A DNA stretch of 64,000 bases from Selaginella moellendorffii (lineage: Eukaryota; Streptophyta; Lycopodiopsida; Selaginellales; Selaginellaceae), in assembly GCF_000143415.4 (NCBI RefSeq), contig NW_003314277.1, positions 2,130,043-2,194,042 on the forward strand, given 5' to 3'. A program made the position numbers and the translations under genes. Positions within the stretch are counted from its first letter, which is position 1; every line of letters begins with the position of its first letter. The notes beneath the pieces are model-generated. The model saw nothing but the letters and a program-made list of their open reading frames with translations, did not search any database and was not told the origin of the DNA. Shown here piece by piece: positions 32,797-46,156 of the stretch.

Positions 32797-33723
32797 ATGA
32801 GATGCATAAATTTTATTATAACTATTTATTCATGTTTTTATATAGCTTATGCTCCAGAAGAATATCATTATGAAATTTTTGGAGTTAATGGAGCAATTCC
32901 AAAACAAATAAATATGGATGTAATAGTTTATTTTTTTAATAATTTCATAGAGATATCATTGCCCTCAAATAGAAATACACCAGAAAGTTCTACATTTCAT
33001 ACATCCTATATTGACATGCTTTCAGATCATACAACTTTAATTATAGATTTATTCCTTATTGTTATATCTGCTGGTAATAGTTGCCCAGTAAACAATAATG
33101 GAATTCGTCAAGTTGATAATAATGATGCTACAGGTTTAATATTAAGAGTTGCTAATCAAGTTTATCTTTCTTTTCGAAATGAAAGAGCATCATATTTTAT
33201 AAGTATTATTGTTCAACATGACATTGGTATTTTTGCCATAGTGTATATGATACGTGGATATCAGCTTGAAATAACTCCTCTGTATAGTATGATTTATTCA
33301 TTTCCCAATCCATATAAAATTTGTAACTTTTTTAAAAGTACATTACTTAGTGGATATAAAAGTTTGTTTATAGCCACACTTCATGCTGGTGAATTTTTAA
33401 CACATCTTTATAAAGCATATATATTTTTAGTACAGCAAGATTGTAATGCTGTTTATTACTACAAAAATATAGTTTTATGGAATACTAAAACATATGGAAT
33501 AAGTTTTGATTGTAAATTTAGATTACAAGAAGATGGAAATTTTGTTTTATATTCAGCATTTGATTTGAAACCCTTATATGCAACTAAAACTTATTGTAAA
33601 AATTTTAAATGTGTAAAACCATCAATGTTAATTTTACAGTTAGATTGTAATTTAGTTTTATATGAAGATGGAAAACCTTCTATAAGCATGTGGTCAACTA
33701 AAACAATATGTTATAGCTATTAA
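32797..33723 (+). CDS. GNA-type (mannose-binding) lectin domain protein
   Basis: 308 codons ending in TAA. The C-terminal third (about residues 190-305) is a bulb-type lectin domain with three QxDxNxVxY sugar-binding motifs: QQDCNAVYY, QEDGNFVLY, QLDCNLVLY. All key residues are kept, so mannose binding is plausible. The N-terminal 185 residues are unrecognised; a faint strand pattern (RVANQVYLSF, then SYFI) recalls N-glycosidase folds but is too weak to call. The hydrophobic start (INFIITIYSCFYIAYA) could be a signal peptide, or an intron could end at TTTATATAG (32845) and the true first exon lie upstream. Codons are strikingly A/T-ending, unlike RBOH. It stands alone among repeats, so its intactness suggests it is young, selected or recently acquired. 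Confidence 0.8.
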   Translation: MRCINFIITIYSCFYIAYAPEEYHYEIFGVNGAIPKQINMDVIVYFFNNFIEISLPSNRNTPESSTFHTSYIDMLSDHTTLIIDLFLIVISAGNSCPVNNNGIRQVDNNDATGLILRVANQVYLSFRNERASYFISIIVQHDIGIFAIVYMIRGYQLEITPLYSMIYSFPNPYKICNFFKSTLLSGYKSLFIATLHAGEFLTHLYKAYIFLVQQDCNAVYYYKNIVLWNTKTYGISFDCKFRLQEDGNFVLYSAFDLKPLYATKTYCKNFKCVKPSMLILQLDCNLVLYEDGKPSISMWSTKTICYSY

Positions 33724-34180
33724 GTTAATTAAATATTGTTTATATCTAATTTTGATATTAAACTAGTTAATTTCAAAACTTCCTTATAGAATATAGAGAA
33801 GACTTCTTTATTCAGATATCTATATGAATTTTTGGTTTGCTTAAGCAAACCTGTAGGGGGACTAGGATGGTAGTGAATATACCTAAAATATGCTTGAATA
33901 TTTTAGGATATTCTACCATTTAACGGTTGTTATTAATTTAGAATAATCTTGTTTTTATAATTTATAAACTTTCTTAAACCTTTTCTAGTATTTTTTTTAT
34001 AAACTTTATTTGATCAATTAGATTAATAAGTAAGAATAACACTACTATTAAGAAAACCAAATGTTGCTACATGCAATGCGTAGCAATTTATTTTTTATAT
34101 TCCTGTAAGTCAAAGAGACTGAATATTCTCTTCATATTACCTAGAACATGAAATTTTTATTATAAAAAATCTGCTAGGCC
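33724..34180. other. AT-rich flank of the lectin ORF
   Basis: No ORF or repeat recognised; continues the extreme A/T bias. May hold the lectin 3' UTR. Confidence 0.4.
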
Positions 34181-34549
34181 GTGATAACTCTAGTGAAACA
34201 GCACTTCAATCACACCATTAGGTGTCAAACAGCAAAGGGCTGCATGACAAGTATATAGGCCTTAACTTGGTCACACACATAAAAACCATGTAACACTTCT
34301 CTTTCTAAGTTTTAAGAAGTAAATTGTGGCTTGCTCAAGTTGTTTGGTGGAGAGTACTATAGCATAAAAAGAGGTTATATAGGTTTGTTGTGTGCTTGGC
34401 TTCAGCCTATAAATTCCATATAAATTTACTCAAAACAAACAAGGCTGCATTTGGGCATTCCTCCCATTCTCCACCACATTCTATTAGAGCATTAGTCCTT
34501 TAGTTTAGGGTTCTTTATTTTTCTTTGCCATTTTTCTTGAGAGTGAGTA

Positions 34550-35170
34550 TTAATGTTCTTGTTTCTTCATAAGTTGTGAAGCTTGACTTCTCTTCACAAT
34601 AGTATTAGAGATACAAGTTAGAATTTTAGTTTATTTTATTTTTTTAATGAGTAATGCCTTACATGCTAGGACAAGATGGCATCCCCCAGAGAAATGGAGT
34701 AGTTCAATAGAACAAATTTCCTCACCTAGAAAGAATGTGCTCAGTTCTGGTTCATGAGATTTGGATTCAAAAAATGCCTACTAAAGGATGATCACATTGA
34801 TCAATACAATAGGTGGCAAGATTTTGATGCAAAAGTGAATGGAGTTTTAGGAAAAGGACTCAATCTTCAATAGAGAGTCTAGTATAGAGTCCATGCATCT
34901 GGTATAAGAAAATCAATTCTTTTTAATTTCCCTTGGATTCCAAAAAACATATGAAGACATTAAAATACTCTTCAAAAAAATGTTTTTATTGTCATAGGCC
35001 TATATGATCCTCCAATTTCACCATTTCAATCTTTTCTAAGTTTTATCGATAAATCTACTTCAAATCTATCTTCTAACAATAAAGAACTCTTTATTGAAAT
35101 CAAATGAAAGTTAGGAGCTAAGTTTGATATGCTAGATTTTAGCTATAGTGAACATTGTTAATCTTATACA
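34550..35170 (+). pseudogene. possible copia-type gag remnant
   Basis: TATTAGAGATAC near 34601 resembles a decayed iMet primer site. Downstream, from ATGGCATC (34676), a broken frame gives FNRTNFLT, CAQFWFMRFGF and DQYNRWQDFDAKVNG, the general look of a copia gag start. Stops interrupt it. Weak evidence. Confidence 0.3.
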
Positions 35171-35586
35171 CTATGGTGAAATATTTATAGAATAACCAAC
35201 CCTTAGGCATGAGTGCCATATGTAGAATACAAGTTCTAGGTGGACAAAGGGACAAAGTTAAACTCTTAAGTATACAACTAAGGTGTGAAGGTAAAACATA
35301 ATGAAGGTCACAATCATCTTCTAGAGTTATGTCTTTTCTTTTTCTCTTTTTTGAATCTTTGCAACTTGATCACTCTAGCCATATACTAGACTGAAGAATC
35401 AATACTAGATTACATATCAGATAGAGGCTGCAAGGTTCTCACACTATCAATGCCTAGTATGATCCATCCTAGTTGTCTGTTAGGGTCATTGCCCCAAGAT
35501 TCCTCTAGAGAGAGAGAGACAAGCAATGCAAGATATTTCTTGCCATTGTGGGCATATGCCACAATCATTGTGTTCCACTAGCAAGG

Positions 35587-36722
35587 TGTAGCACACGTGG
35601 TTTTTACACTTTATCCTATAGTGATTTACCATAATATAACATTACGAAACAAAACTTAAACCCTCTATATGTGCCACATGTTATATGCCACATATCACAT
35701 GCTATGTGTCCATAGGACAGTGGTGTGGAACCCAAGGTTTAGGGCCTTGAGCCACTGAACGAAGGAACAGTGCCAAACTCCCAAGCATGAAGCCAAGGAG
35801 CAACAAAACTAAACCATGGAGCAATTCCTAAGCGTACAGCCCAAGGAGCAAAGGGACAGGAGCACAGAATAACTTGGAATAGTCCTAGAGTATCCAGCAT
35901 CCCAATGCCAAGACCAGCACGCAAAACAGAGCCAAACAGAGTCTAGCGCTATTTCGGTATACCAGTGGCCTAACGTGAGGATATGGGTACTCCACCAGCT
36001 AGCATGGTGTGGAACTTGGGCTTAGACCCAAGCCAGACATAGAACAAAAACAAGCACGCAAGCGGGAGTTAGACTATACCTCAGGTTGGTCAGCCATGCT
36101 CAACCTACCTACCCACTATCCCTACTATACATTTCGAACCCCCCCCCCTCCCCCCCCGAGAAACACACACTCCCTAAGCCTCCCTTAGTATCAGGAGTTA
36201 GTTTCTAAGATAGACTTGAAACTTACTAAATATGGAATGTTTTTAGATTGCAAATTTGGACACGGGACGAACACCATTGTGTTTAAGACAATCTCTACAT
36301 TCTGTAAATGTGCCAAATGAGCAAATCTAAACACTTTCCATAAATAGCATTTGAGACTGAAATGAGACTAACACAAAGGGCATGATAGCAAGGGTGTTTA
36401 GCAGACACAATAAGCTATCATTTAGCGAATATTGAGGGACCAATCTCAATATTGTGAGGGTTCTTGATACTAGCAAGTGCAAGCCAATGACACAAGTTTC
36501 TCAAACCAAATCGAGTATGCTCAGCAAGAAACACATAGGGTTCCTACCTTATGTTTATCCAATCCAAGTGCATGTTTATTGACCAATTTCTCAACTAGCT
36601 CAAGTGGGAATTAATAACGAGTCCAGCAATACTGACCTCCTACCATCGTGGCAGTAAAAAAAGAGTGTCCGTAAGGACTGGCTGACAGATAACTTTCGAT
36701 ACCCAAAGTCACATTTGCGACA
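35587..36722 (-). repeat. 3' LTR of the LARD (family 2, 1,136 bp)
   Basis: Complete LTR. Contains a 10+8 C run (36139-36157) beside CTACTATAC (TATA-like GTATAGTAG on the sense strand). Homologous to the truncated LTR at 41258 and, reversed, to 43125-44285. Confidence 0.82.
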
Positions 36723-39700
36723 CTCTCCCCCCTTAGGGAAAATTGACATCCTCGTCGATGCATACTTAAGTCTAGACCACTGCTAAGGAAACAACTCTAT
36801 TAAAAGTTCACGATGATCACACTATGTAAGAACTTGAAGGAGTTAGAATAACCTCTTTGTCTAATGCAAATGTGCTACCAACTCAGACACCCTCTGGGCG
36901 TCACCGACAAGGAAATGACTAACAGAGTTAGCCACCCTTGCTGCTCTGGGTGTCACCCAGCTTACAAAAGTGTGATATGCTTAAGACATAGAGAGAGAAG
37001 CTAGAGGCCCCAACCCTCATAAACAAAGAAACCAAACCTGTCGGTAAGGTTTAGATAGACTACTGTAAATAGGCAGTTAGAGTTGTTTACATGGTCATGC
37101 CCTTTCAACAAAATAAGGAATATCGACAAAGAGGCGGGTGATGTGACCAGTCGACAGTAGCTACCCTATAACTAAAAATTTCACTATGCACACGAAGTGC
37201 CAAAGCCAATCTACCTATACTGGCCCAAACTCAAAGATCAATAGATGGACAATATCAATGTCATAGACAATGATATCTTAGAGACTTAATTATCAGTGAA
37301 TAAATCTTAAAACTCAAGTTGCGTAAGCAAATATGAGCAACATTCTACTAATGTCACAAACCCAAGAGACCAATCCAGAGAAAACCACAAAGAACATATG
37401 GTAATGCAAAAAACCATAAACCATCAAAGAAAATAACTAACTATCATGAAGATCATCTATCATCCCATTAATGAAGAGATGCATAATCATCGTTGAAGAA
37501 AGAATCCACCATCTCCAAGAATAGCGAATCATTTTATATCAACAATAATCAAGCAAAACCCTTTTGACAAGGATAATCAACTATCCTAGATGATAGTCAA
37601 TCATCACCCATGATTTCTAGATGCAAAAATCAACTTTCACATTCGAAAGCTATGAGCCCAAATGCCTTCCCTCAACACTCCTAAAAAATGGAAACATGAG
37701 CATGAAAACTCAAAGAACCAAAAGCTCAAAAAAGTTTATAGCCAAGTCTTGCCTAACAATGATCACAAGTCTTGCATGAACTAATTTCAATGCTAAAGAA
37801 AAAATCATGGTACAACCCACGACATCTTTTTCAACACATCTATAAGCTAAACTTCATAATGCCAAAGCTAATGAAGAGCATATCTGCATCAATCCAAAAG
37901 CTAAGCACAACAGAGCTATGCTCAATAGGTGATCACTAAACGATCCTCCATGAATCCATTTATATCAATACGTAACTCACTTGATAACAAGCACAAGAAG
38001 AACCATCAATGATCAATATATTTCAACTCAAATCTAATAAGGATTCAAATATTCCAATATTAATCACTAACTCTTCCTCTTGTAAACCTAGTATAGTTCA
38101 CGATTAAATCACTTTTCAAGGAAAAGCCAAAGCTCAACCACAACTAAACAATCTCGTCTAGAACACAACTAACTCAACTTGCCATTTAGTTCATTGAACG
38201 TCATAGTTGCTAACTAGCAAATGCACGAATGCTAATAACACAAAGTTAAAACCAATTCATCAACACTATTTTTATCGAGAGTAATGAAACTCAATATCAA
38301 TCTTTTAGAAAGATATCTCATCTCACTTGAATCTCAACATCAACAATATCAATGATAAGGCATCACTTCAATGCCATTAACACTAGAACAAAACTAAAAG
38401 AAAGCAAGAGTGAATCACCACTCAAAGCTTTTCAGCAATTAAGCTAACTAAAGTTGAAAATACTTTAATCAATATCTGAGACTAGTTCTTCAAGAATACT
38501 CAGTTTTTAGATAACACTTCATCAAGGAGTGATTCACCACGTCCAAGACTCAATGAAATCTAACACTACGAACTAAATGCAACCAATTGTTATTGACAAA
38601 GATAGAGTTAACATGCCAACATGGAAAACCCATGCAAGCCACAACATGATCCTCTGCAACACCATCTGGTAAAGCAAGTCCATCACTGCTAAATTATTAT
38701 CAAGTGAAGCAAGTGTCACAGTCTTCGACAAAATCTACAAGCAAGCAACAATCACTTTTCAATTTGCCTTTCACAAGACCCAAACACTAAACTTACGTCA
38801 TTGAGTCATACACTTGTCCAATATGAACATAATACCGTAGATACAAGATAAAGGTTCATGGACAAACACAAACTAAATGACCACTCGAATCTAACTCAAC
38901 TGCAATAAGCTCACCAACATGTTTAGTCAATAGTTCTGAGCATGCTTTGAAGAGGCTAGCTATGCATAACTAACATTTAGTCGAAACTAAAGTGAAGACC
39001 ATGAGATAGACTCATATCGATACACAACCTCCATTTAGACAAAGCTATAGTATGGGTACTAACATCTTAACCCCAAACAACTAAGTTGGACATCACCATC
39101 TTCAACCAAGGCATAGGGCCACCAAGACCAAGTTTAGATCAGTGAGAGTTCACTACTCTCATAGAGTCTAATGAAATGCAAAGTGCAACTTAACACCAAG
39201 CAGAACATTATAAAAGAAAAGCACAAGGGTCACCCTTCTTAGAAAAGCGCAATAGCCACTTTTCTACACCAACTCTAGACTCTATCCAACTCAATTGCTT
39301 TAGCCCCAAAAGTCAGCATCCTTTTCGGGTCGCATCATACAAATTACATACTAAGGTTTAAGTTAACCAAAATCAACTCCAACCCCTTCATTAGTTTGTA
39401 CTGGCTTATGAAAACAGAATGGTTTTTAGACAAAATGATCAATAGATCAACCATTGGATAAGTCTAAGAAAATTTGTGGAAAAATTTCCCATCCTAGAGA
39501 AAGAATGACTCTCAGTCTAGGAATACAAACTTTCAAGACTTAACCAACTCCTACCTACTACATCATATAGGTTCGCCTCAACACAAATTCTCATGATCCA
39601 ACAATATGCTTAAGCATCGAACATCTTTGCCCATATAACCAACATCCATAACCGACATCTGCAAAATGCAAAGTGAACATCCAAGGCTTGATCACGAAGA

Positions 39701-41257
39701 CTATATTTCGGATATCCACATTGTACTAACACTTTTTTTCAACCACCTTCAAGATCCAATGTGAAGCCAAAACACTAACAAGAAAAATGACATGGAAAAT
39801 CAAGCTCTAAGGAAAATTCCTCCATCACTCAAAATATCAATGCCACTTCCACTAACACAAGTGCTAGTGATGTCAATGTTTCAACTACACACCTTCTCCA
39901 TTCAACAATCTACTCCAAATGTTAACAAATCAACCAGCAAATCATAGCAAGTGAATGCTATAACTCTTTCCAACACTTTAATGGGAACTCCCCAGGAAAT
40001 AAGGTACCAACTTAAGCTTAGCATAATGGACCACCATTGAGAATTCAGTTAAAGCTACTACAATGCTACTATATATAAGTAGATTAGCTTCACCATCAAC
40101 CACTTTGGGGTTGATCATCATTGAACCAAACAACTTCGTAAACATATTACTCATTATCACATGGATATGATATAAAAATTACAATGACTTGATCATCAAT
40201 CGAGCAACACCACAAACAACACCCATGTCACTACTTCAAAAATTTATTTAACTATCAAATGCTAATTTGATTCGACAAAATACAACATAAATGCCACACC
40301 CCACCGATAGAGATTTACAACACTTAACACCACTAACTTTTGTTCACAACACAGATAAGTTCATGCCACTCTCTTTCTAACCAAACTCAAAACTAATCCA
40401 ACACTGAGCTACTCAAGGAGGAATAACAAGGTTCCCTAGAAAAGAAGTGAGCATTGTAACCTAAGTTTTCAATAGCAAGCCTAGACAAAATGGTATAGCA
40501 CTTCACCACTATCCATTCCATGACTCACCACTTATAAAACCATTATTTCCAACATGCATCAAGATAGGGACTCTTGATTGCATAATGTGAACACGAGCAA
40601 TGAGTTACACCTCATTGTGAATCATCTCTTCAAAAAGAGAAAATAATTTACATGTTTGATCCTTTGTCCCTGGTAACTCTCTTTTTGGTCTCATCTTTGA
40701 CCAAACCTCAAGCTTACGTTCGCATTGCCTTCAATCCAACCCAAAAAAAGTTTATGAGAGAGCACAGCAATAATTACTTGAACTAATAGACTTATCCCTA
40801 TAATCTTGATTGATCCACTTATAATCATGTCTAGGAAGGATCCACTAGTGCCGTGCTAAACAGCTACGGACCAGCCTATTTGCCACTCATAACAAACCCA
40901 GGGAAGGTTTACTTTCACCCATGGTACTTGGAACAACTTATGGAACCACCAATAAACTAACATTAATCTTGCCAACTCAAAGTGTAACCTTGAGTTGCTA
41001 ATGTGCCTCACTCATAAGCCCAAGTGCAAACTCGTGTAAAACGGAACATCTCAAATCCATCCTATGAGCTCAAGAGCAAACTCACATTATTATGGTACAA
41101 AAAGGTAACTAAATCCATACCCAAGGAACGATTGCAAAACCTTTGCACCCAAATATATACCCACTCGAATCATTGTTTTCATTTCTATATATACAACGAG
41201 ACCAGTTGCCAAATCTCATTGGATAATACTCGCTGAAACGTATCTTCTAATACCAAA
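36723..41257. other. non-coding internal domain of the LARD
   Basis: About 4.5 kb of A-rich sequence without genes. It reappears reverse-complemented at 44286 to about 47940 and in part at 53500-55060. A TRIM present in the reverse copy is absent here: the empty site is near 39397-39406. Confidence 0.75.
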
Positions 41258-41813
41258 TGTAGCGCACGTGGTTTTTACCTTTTATCCTATGGTGATTTAC
41301 CATAGGATAACATCACGAAGCAGAACCTAAACCCTCCATGTGCCACTTGTTATATGCCATGTGTCACATGCCATGTGTCCATAGGACAGTGGTGTGGAAT
41401 TTGAGGTTCAGGGCCTTGGGCCATTGAACAAAGGAACGGTGCCAAACTCCCAATCATAAAGCCAAGGAGCAATAGAACCGAACCACAAAGCAACTCCCAA
41501 ACGTATAGCCCAAGGAGCGAAGGGATAGGAGCACAGAACGACTTGGAACAGTCCTAGAGCATCCAACATCCCAATGCCAGGACCAACACACAAAACGGAG
41601 CCAAACGGAGTCTGGCGCTATTTCGGCATACCGGTGGCCTAATGTGAGGATATGGGTACTCCACCAACTAACATGGTGTGGAACTTGGGCTTAGACTCAA
41701 GTCGGACGAAGAACAAGGACAGACATGCAAGCGAGAGTTAGACTATACCTCAGCTTGGTCAGCCATGCCTGACCTACCCACTATCCTTACTATACATTTG
41801 AAACCCCCTACAC

Positions 41814-43124
41814 TGTAAAAGTTAATATTTTCTCTTGGCCTTCTTTTTCTTGGATGTGTTCTTTACGGAGTTTGAGAATGCATTGTTACTGTTATGTCTT
41901 TTATGATAACGATCTTGGTGGTTTCTATATTATATCATAATTTATTGGATGATTAGTTTTTAATTAAAATACTTTACTGTTCGAGTCTAAAAATTATTAA
42001 TTAAATCTTTAAGATATCATTATATTCTAACTTTGATATTATCCATTATATTGATCTTGAACATTTGTGCCAATATAGAAAAGCTAGATTCTACACTTCA
42101 TGTTCATAAAAATATCTCTAATCATGGGACATAAACTACTCACATACTCTCACTGAGGTCAAGAGGTGAACTAGAGAATAGAGAAGAATCAAACACTGCT
42201 TACTAGCCAGAGAGAAACCTCAATTGAGGAGGAAACCCTAGTGCTGGGAAACTTTGCCACTATTTCCCTTGCAAGGGCAGAGGCAAATTAAGGTTAAAAG
42301 CTTCATAGCTACATGGTATAGTAAAATTTTTCTCTCTTCTAAGGTCTCCCATTAAACAACATGCTGTTTCACTTTGTCTTTACTTACATGTCTAGTGATT
42401 TGAATTTTGTTTTTTCTGCCACAACGACCTCTCCCATCTGTTGCCAATGCACCCTCTGCTTGCCCACCCACCCGCCTGCCTCCCTATGTACCTCACCTGC
42501 CCATAGGGTGTGCCCTATTTGTTTTCCACATGCTAAATTTTTTTCCACGTGGCAAGTGGCCACACTTAGCTAAATTTTATGATGCTAATTGATAAAAAAG
42601 CTCACAGTTTTTCTATGATAAAAAAATCAATTAAACTTTATATTAATTTAAGAAAATCATTCAGGATCCACTCTGGCTTGATGACATGCAAGAACTCCAT
42701 TAAAAAGGGACTTTTTTTTGTGTAAATGATTTAGATTAAAATTTTTCTAAATCAAATGAAACTATAGCTGCTATTGTGTATATATTACACAAGGATGTAA
42801 ATATGGTGAGAGGGGATTTTTGACATTTTTCTAACAAAAATAATGATTATAGAGATTTGAAAAAACCTAAAAACACAAAAAAAAAATTTATTATATTGAT
42901 AACAAAATATAATTACACATAGGTATTGGTATAAATATAGAAAACAAGATGCTTATAAAACTTCCACCACACTTGTTGAGTCTACACCAAAGTCATGACT
43001 TGAAAATAAACCAAGTCAAAGTTCCAACAAGTGGGGCTACCTTTGCAAGTATTTAGTCAAACAATTTTACAAATGGTTTGATTATGTGTAGATTATATAT
43101 TCTCATAGAAAGTAAATTCCTTGT
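41814..43124. other. intergenic sequence between LARD copies
   Basis: No LTR ends or domains recognised. The short overlapping plus-strand ORFs at 42.36-42.59 kb are Cys/Pro-rich and unlike known families. Confidence 0.4.
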
Positions 43125-44285
43125 TGTTGCAAATGTGATTACGGGTATCAAAATTTACCTATCAATGAGTCCTTTCAAATATTATTTCCTTCCTATCACA
43201 ACAGCAAAAGGTTGGTATTACTGAACCCTTTATCAATCTCTGCCAAAGCTAGTCAAGAAACTGGTCATCACATGTGCACTTAGACCAAAAGGGCACTAAA
43301 GAAAGAAATCCTAAGTTGTCATTAATTAAGCATACTTCGCACAATGATGAGAAACTCATATTGTTAGCTTGCACTTACTAGTGTTAGGAACCTTTGCAAT
43401 ATTGAGCTTGGTCCTTTAATACTTACTAGATGATAGATTACCATATGCACCAAGACACTCTCGCTATTATGCCCTATGTGTTGGTCCTATTCAGTCCTAA
43501 TGAATATTTATGGAAAGTGTCTAGATCTACTAATTAGGCATATTTACAAAATGTAGAGATTGTCTTGATCATAATGGTGTTGGTCTTATGTCCAAATTCA
43601 CAATCTAGTGCCATTTTATATTTAATAAATTTTTATGATTGTCCCAGAGATTAACTTCTAGGACTGGGGTGAAAACCCAAGTATACGTTCCTCAAGAGGG
43701 GAGGGGGAGGGGGGTTGTGGGGGGTTCCAAATATATAGTAGGCATAGTGGGTAAGTCAAGTATGGTTGACCAACTTAAGGCATAGTCTAAATCTTGCTTG
43801 TGTGATTATCCTTGTTCTACATTTAACTTGGGTCTAAGCCCAAGTTCCATACCATGCTAATTGGTAAAGTAACCATATCCTTATGTTAAGCCACTAGTAT
43901 GTTAAAATAACACCAAACTTTTTTTGCCCCATTTTACATACTAGTATTAACATTGAGATATTAAATGCCCTAGGACTATTCTAAGTCGCTCCATACTCCT
44001 ATCTATTCATTCCTTGGGTTGTATGCTCAAGAGTCATTCTACACTTCACTTCCTTCACTTCTAAACTCTATACTCAAGAGTTTAGCTCCCTTCATTTAGT
44101 GACCCAAGCTCTGAAACTTGGGTTCCACTCCACTGCCTTGGACACGAGTGGCATGTGGTAGGCATGTGAAGAGTTAGGTTCCACTCTGCTGCCCTTGGGC
44201 ACATGGTCAAGGGTTTAAGTTTTGCTCTGTGGCTATTCTATTGTAAATCACTATAAAATAAAGTGTGAAAACCACATATGCTATA
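43125..44285 (+). repeat. 5' LTR of the second LARD (family 2, 1,161 bp)
   Basis: Sense-oriented family-2 LTR with a G-rich tract (43698-43724) followed by TTCCAAATATATAGTAGG, a probable core promoter. Confidence 0.78.
43698..43738 (+). promoter_or_regulatory. G-quadruplex-forming tract followed by a TATA-like box
   Basis: Four G runs (GGGG, GGGGG, GGGGGG, GGGGGG; loops A, A, TTGT) at 43698-43724, then TATATAG at 43732-43738. The G-rich tract beside TTCCAAA...TATAGTAGG also occurs in the LTRs at 15642, 31300 and 36139, always G-rich on the LTR sense strand. Confidence 0.65.
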
Positions 44286-46156
44286 TTTAGTATTAGAAGA
44301 TAAGTCTCAACGAGTGCTATCTATTGAGATTGGGAAACTAATCTTATTGCATATGCAAAGATGAAAACGATGATTCAAATGGGTTCATAATTGGGTGCTA
44401 TGACTTTGCATTTGTTCCTTAAATATGGACTCTGGTTACCTTTTTGTACTATATTGTGTGAGCTTGCACTTGGGCTCATAAGATGGATTGATATATACCA
44501 TTTACATGAGTTTGCACTTAGGCTCGTGAATGAGATGCATTAGCAACTTAAGATTACACTTTGAGTTAGCAAAATGTCAACCTATCAATGGTTACCATGA
44601 GTTGTTCCATGTTACTATGGGTAAAGTAAACCTTCATGAGTGGCAAATAGGCTAGTTTATAACTGTTTAGCATAGCACTAATGTATCTAACCTAGGCATG
44701 GTTATAAGTGGATCAATCAAAGCTATGGGGATTAGTCTATTGGTTCAAGTAATCATTGTTGTGCTCTCTCATAAACTTTTCTTGGATTAGACTAAAAAAA
44801 ATGTGAATACAAGCTTAAAGTTTAGTCAAAATGAGACAGAAAAAAAGTTATCTAGGATGAAGGGTCAAATATATATATCATCTTCTCTTCTTTAAGAGGT
44901 GATTTAGCAATAAAGTGTGATCTCATTGCTCATGTTCACATTATTGAATCAAAAATCTCTATTTTGATTTATGTTAGTTATAATGGTCTTACAAGTAATG
45001 AATCATGAGATGGATGGCAGTGAAGTGCTAAACCATTTTTTCTAAGCTTATTATTGAAGAATTAGGTTACAATGCTTAATTTTTTTCTGAGGAACTTTGT
45101 TATTGCTCCTTGAGTAACTTAGTGTTGGATTATTTTTAAGTTTAGTCGAATAGAAAGTGGCATGAGCTTGTCTGTGTTGTGAACAAAAGTTAGTGGTGTT
45201 AGGTGTTATAAATTTATTAGTGGGATGTGGTATTATGTTGCATTTTGTCGAATAGAGCTAACACTTGATATTCATAAATCTTTGTAATAGTGACATAGGT
45301 GTTGCTTATCATGTTACTCAATTGATGATCAAGTCATTGTAATATTTATATTATATCCATATAGTCGTGAGTAATGTATTTATGAAGTTACTTGGTCAAA
45401 TAATAATCAACCCCAAAGTGGTTGATGGAGAAGTTAGTTTACTTGCAAGTAGTAGTATTGAAGTAACTTTAATTTAGTTCTCAATAGTAATCTATGTTAT
45501 GCTAAGCTTATGTTGATACCTTGGTTCCTTAAGAGTTGTTTATTGAGTTTTGAGAAGATTATAGCATTTATTTGTTATAACTTGTTAGTGAATTTATTAG
45601 CACTTGGAGTAGATTATTGGATGGAGAAAGTATGTAGTTAAGATATTGGCATTGCTAACACTTGTGTTGATAAAAGTGATATTATTATATCGAGTGATGA
45701 GAAGTTGTCCTTGAAGCTTGATTTTCATCTCATTTTTCTTGTTAATGTTTTGGCTTCACATTTGATCTTGAAGGTGATTGAAAAAAAGTATTAATGCAAT
45801 GTGAATATTTGAAGATGTGGTCTTTGCAATCAAGTTTTTGGGTATTCATTAGTATTTATATAACTGCGTGTCAAAGATTACTAACCTTCAGAATATACAA
45901 AAAATGTTCTTGGATATCATAAATATGGGCATGATATTTAGTGCTTAAGCATGTTGTTGGGTCATAAGACCTTATCTTGAAGTAAATTTATGTGAAGCTG
46001 TAAGTAGGAGGAAGTTGGTTAAGTCTTGAGAATTTGCATTTCTAGACTGAGAGTCAGTCTTTTTCTAGGATGAAAAGTTTTCACAAATGTTTTTAGGCTT
46101 TTCCAATGGCTAATTTGTTGATCATTTTTCCTAAAAATTATTCCATTTTCGTCCGC

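Larger units (their letters stand above)
35587..41813 (-). mobile_element. LARD-like non-coding LTR element, minus strand
   Basis: 3' LTR 35587-36722 (starts TGTAGCACACG, ends TTTGCGACA), internal region 36723-41257 and a truncated 5' LTR (41258 to about 41813, lost beyond the TATACATTTGAAACCCCC core). A primer site TTTGGTATTAGAAG (41257-41244, iMet-like with one change) and a polypurine tract AAGGGGGGAGAG (about 36734-36723, minus strand) fix the direction. The 4.5-kb internal region has no ORF above about 70 codons and no gag or pol similarity, so it is a non-autonomous LARD. The LTR belongs to family 2. Confidence 0.8.

Noticed and set aside
32797-33350. Ribosome-inactivating N-glycosidase domain in the lectin ORF
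   Set aside because: Only a faint strand-pattern resemblance; no catalytic signature could be placed.
42361-42592. Cys/Pro-rich small secreted protein
   Set aside because: Two overlapping frames open over the same bases, no conserved cysteine spacing, no gene context.
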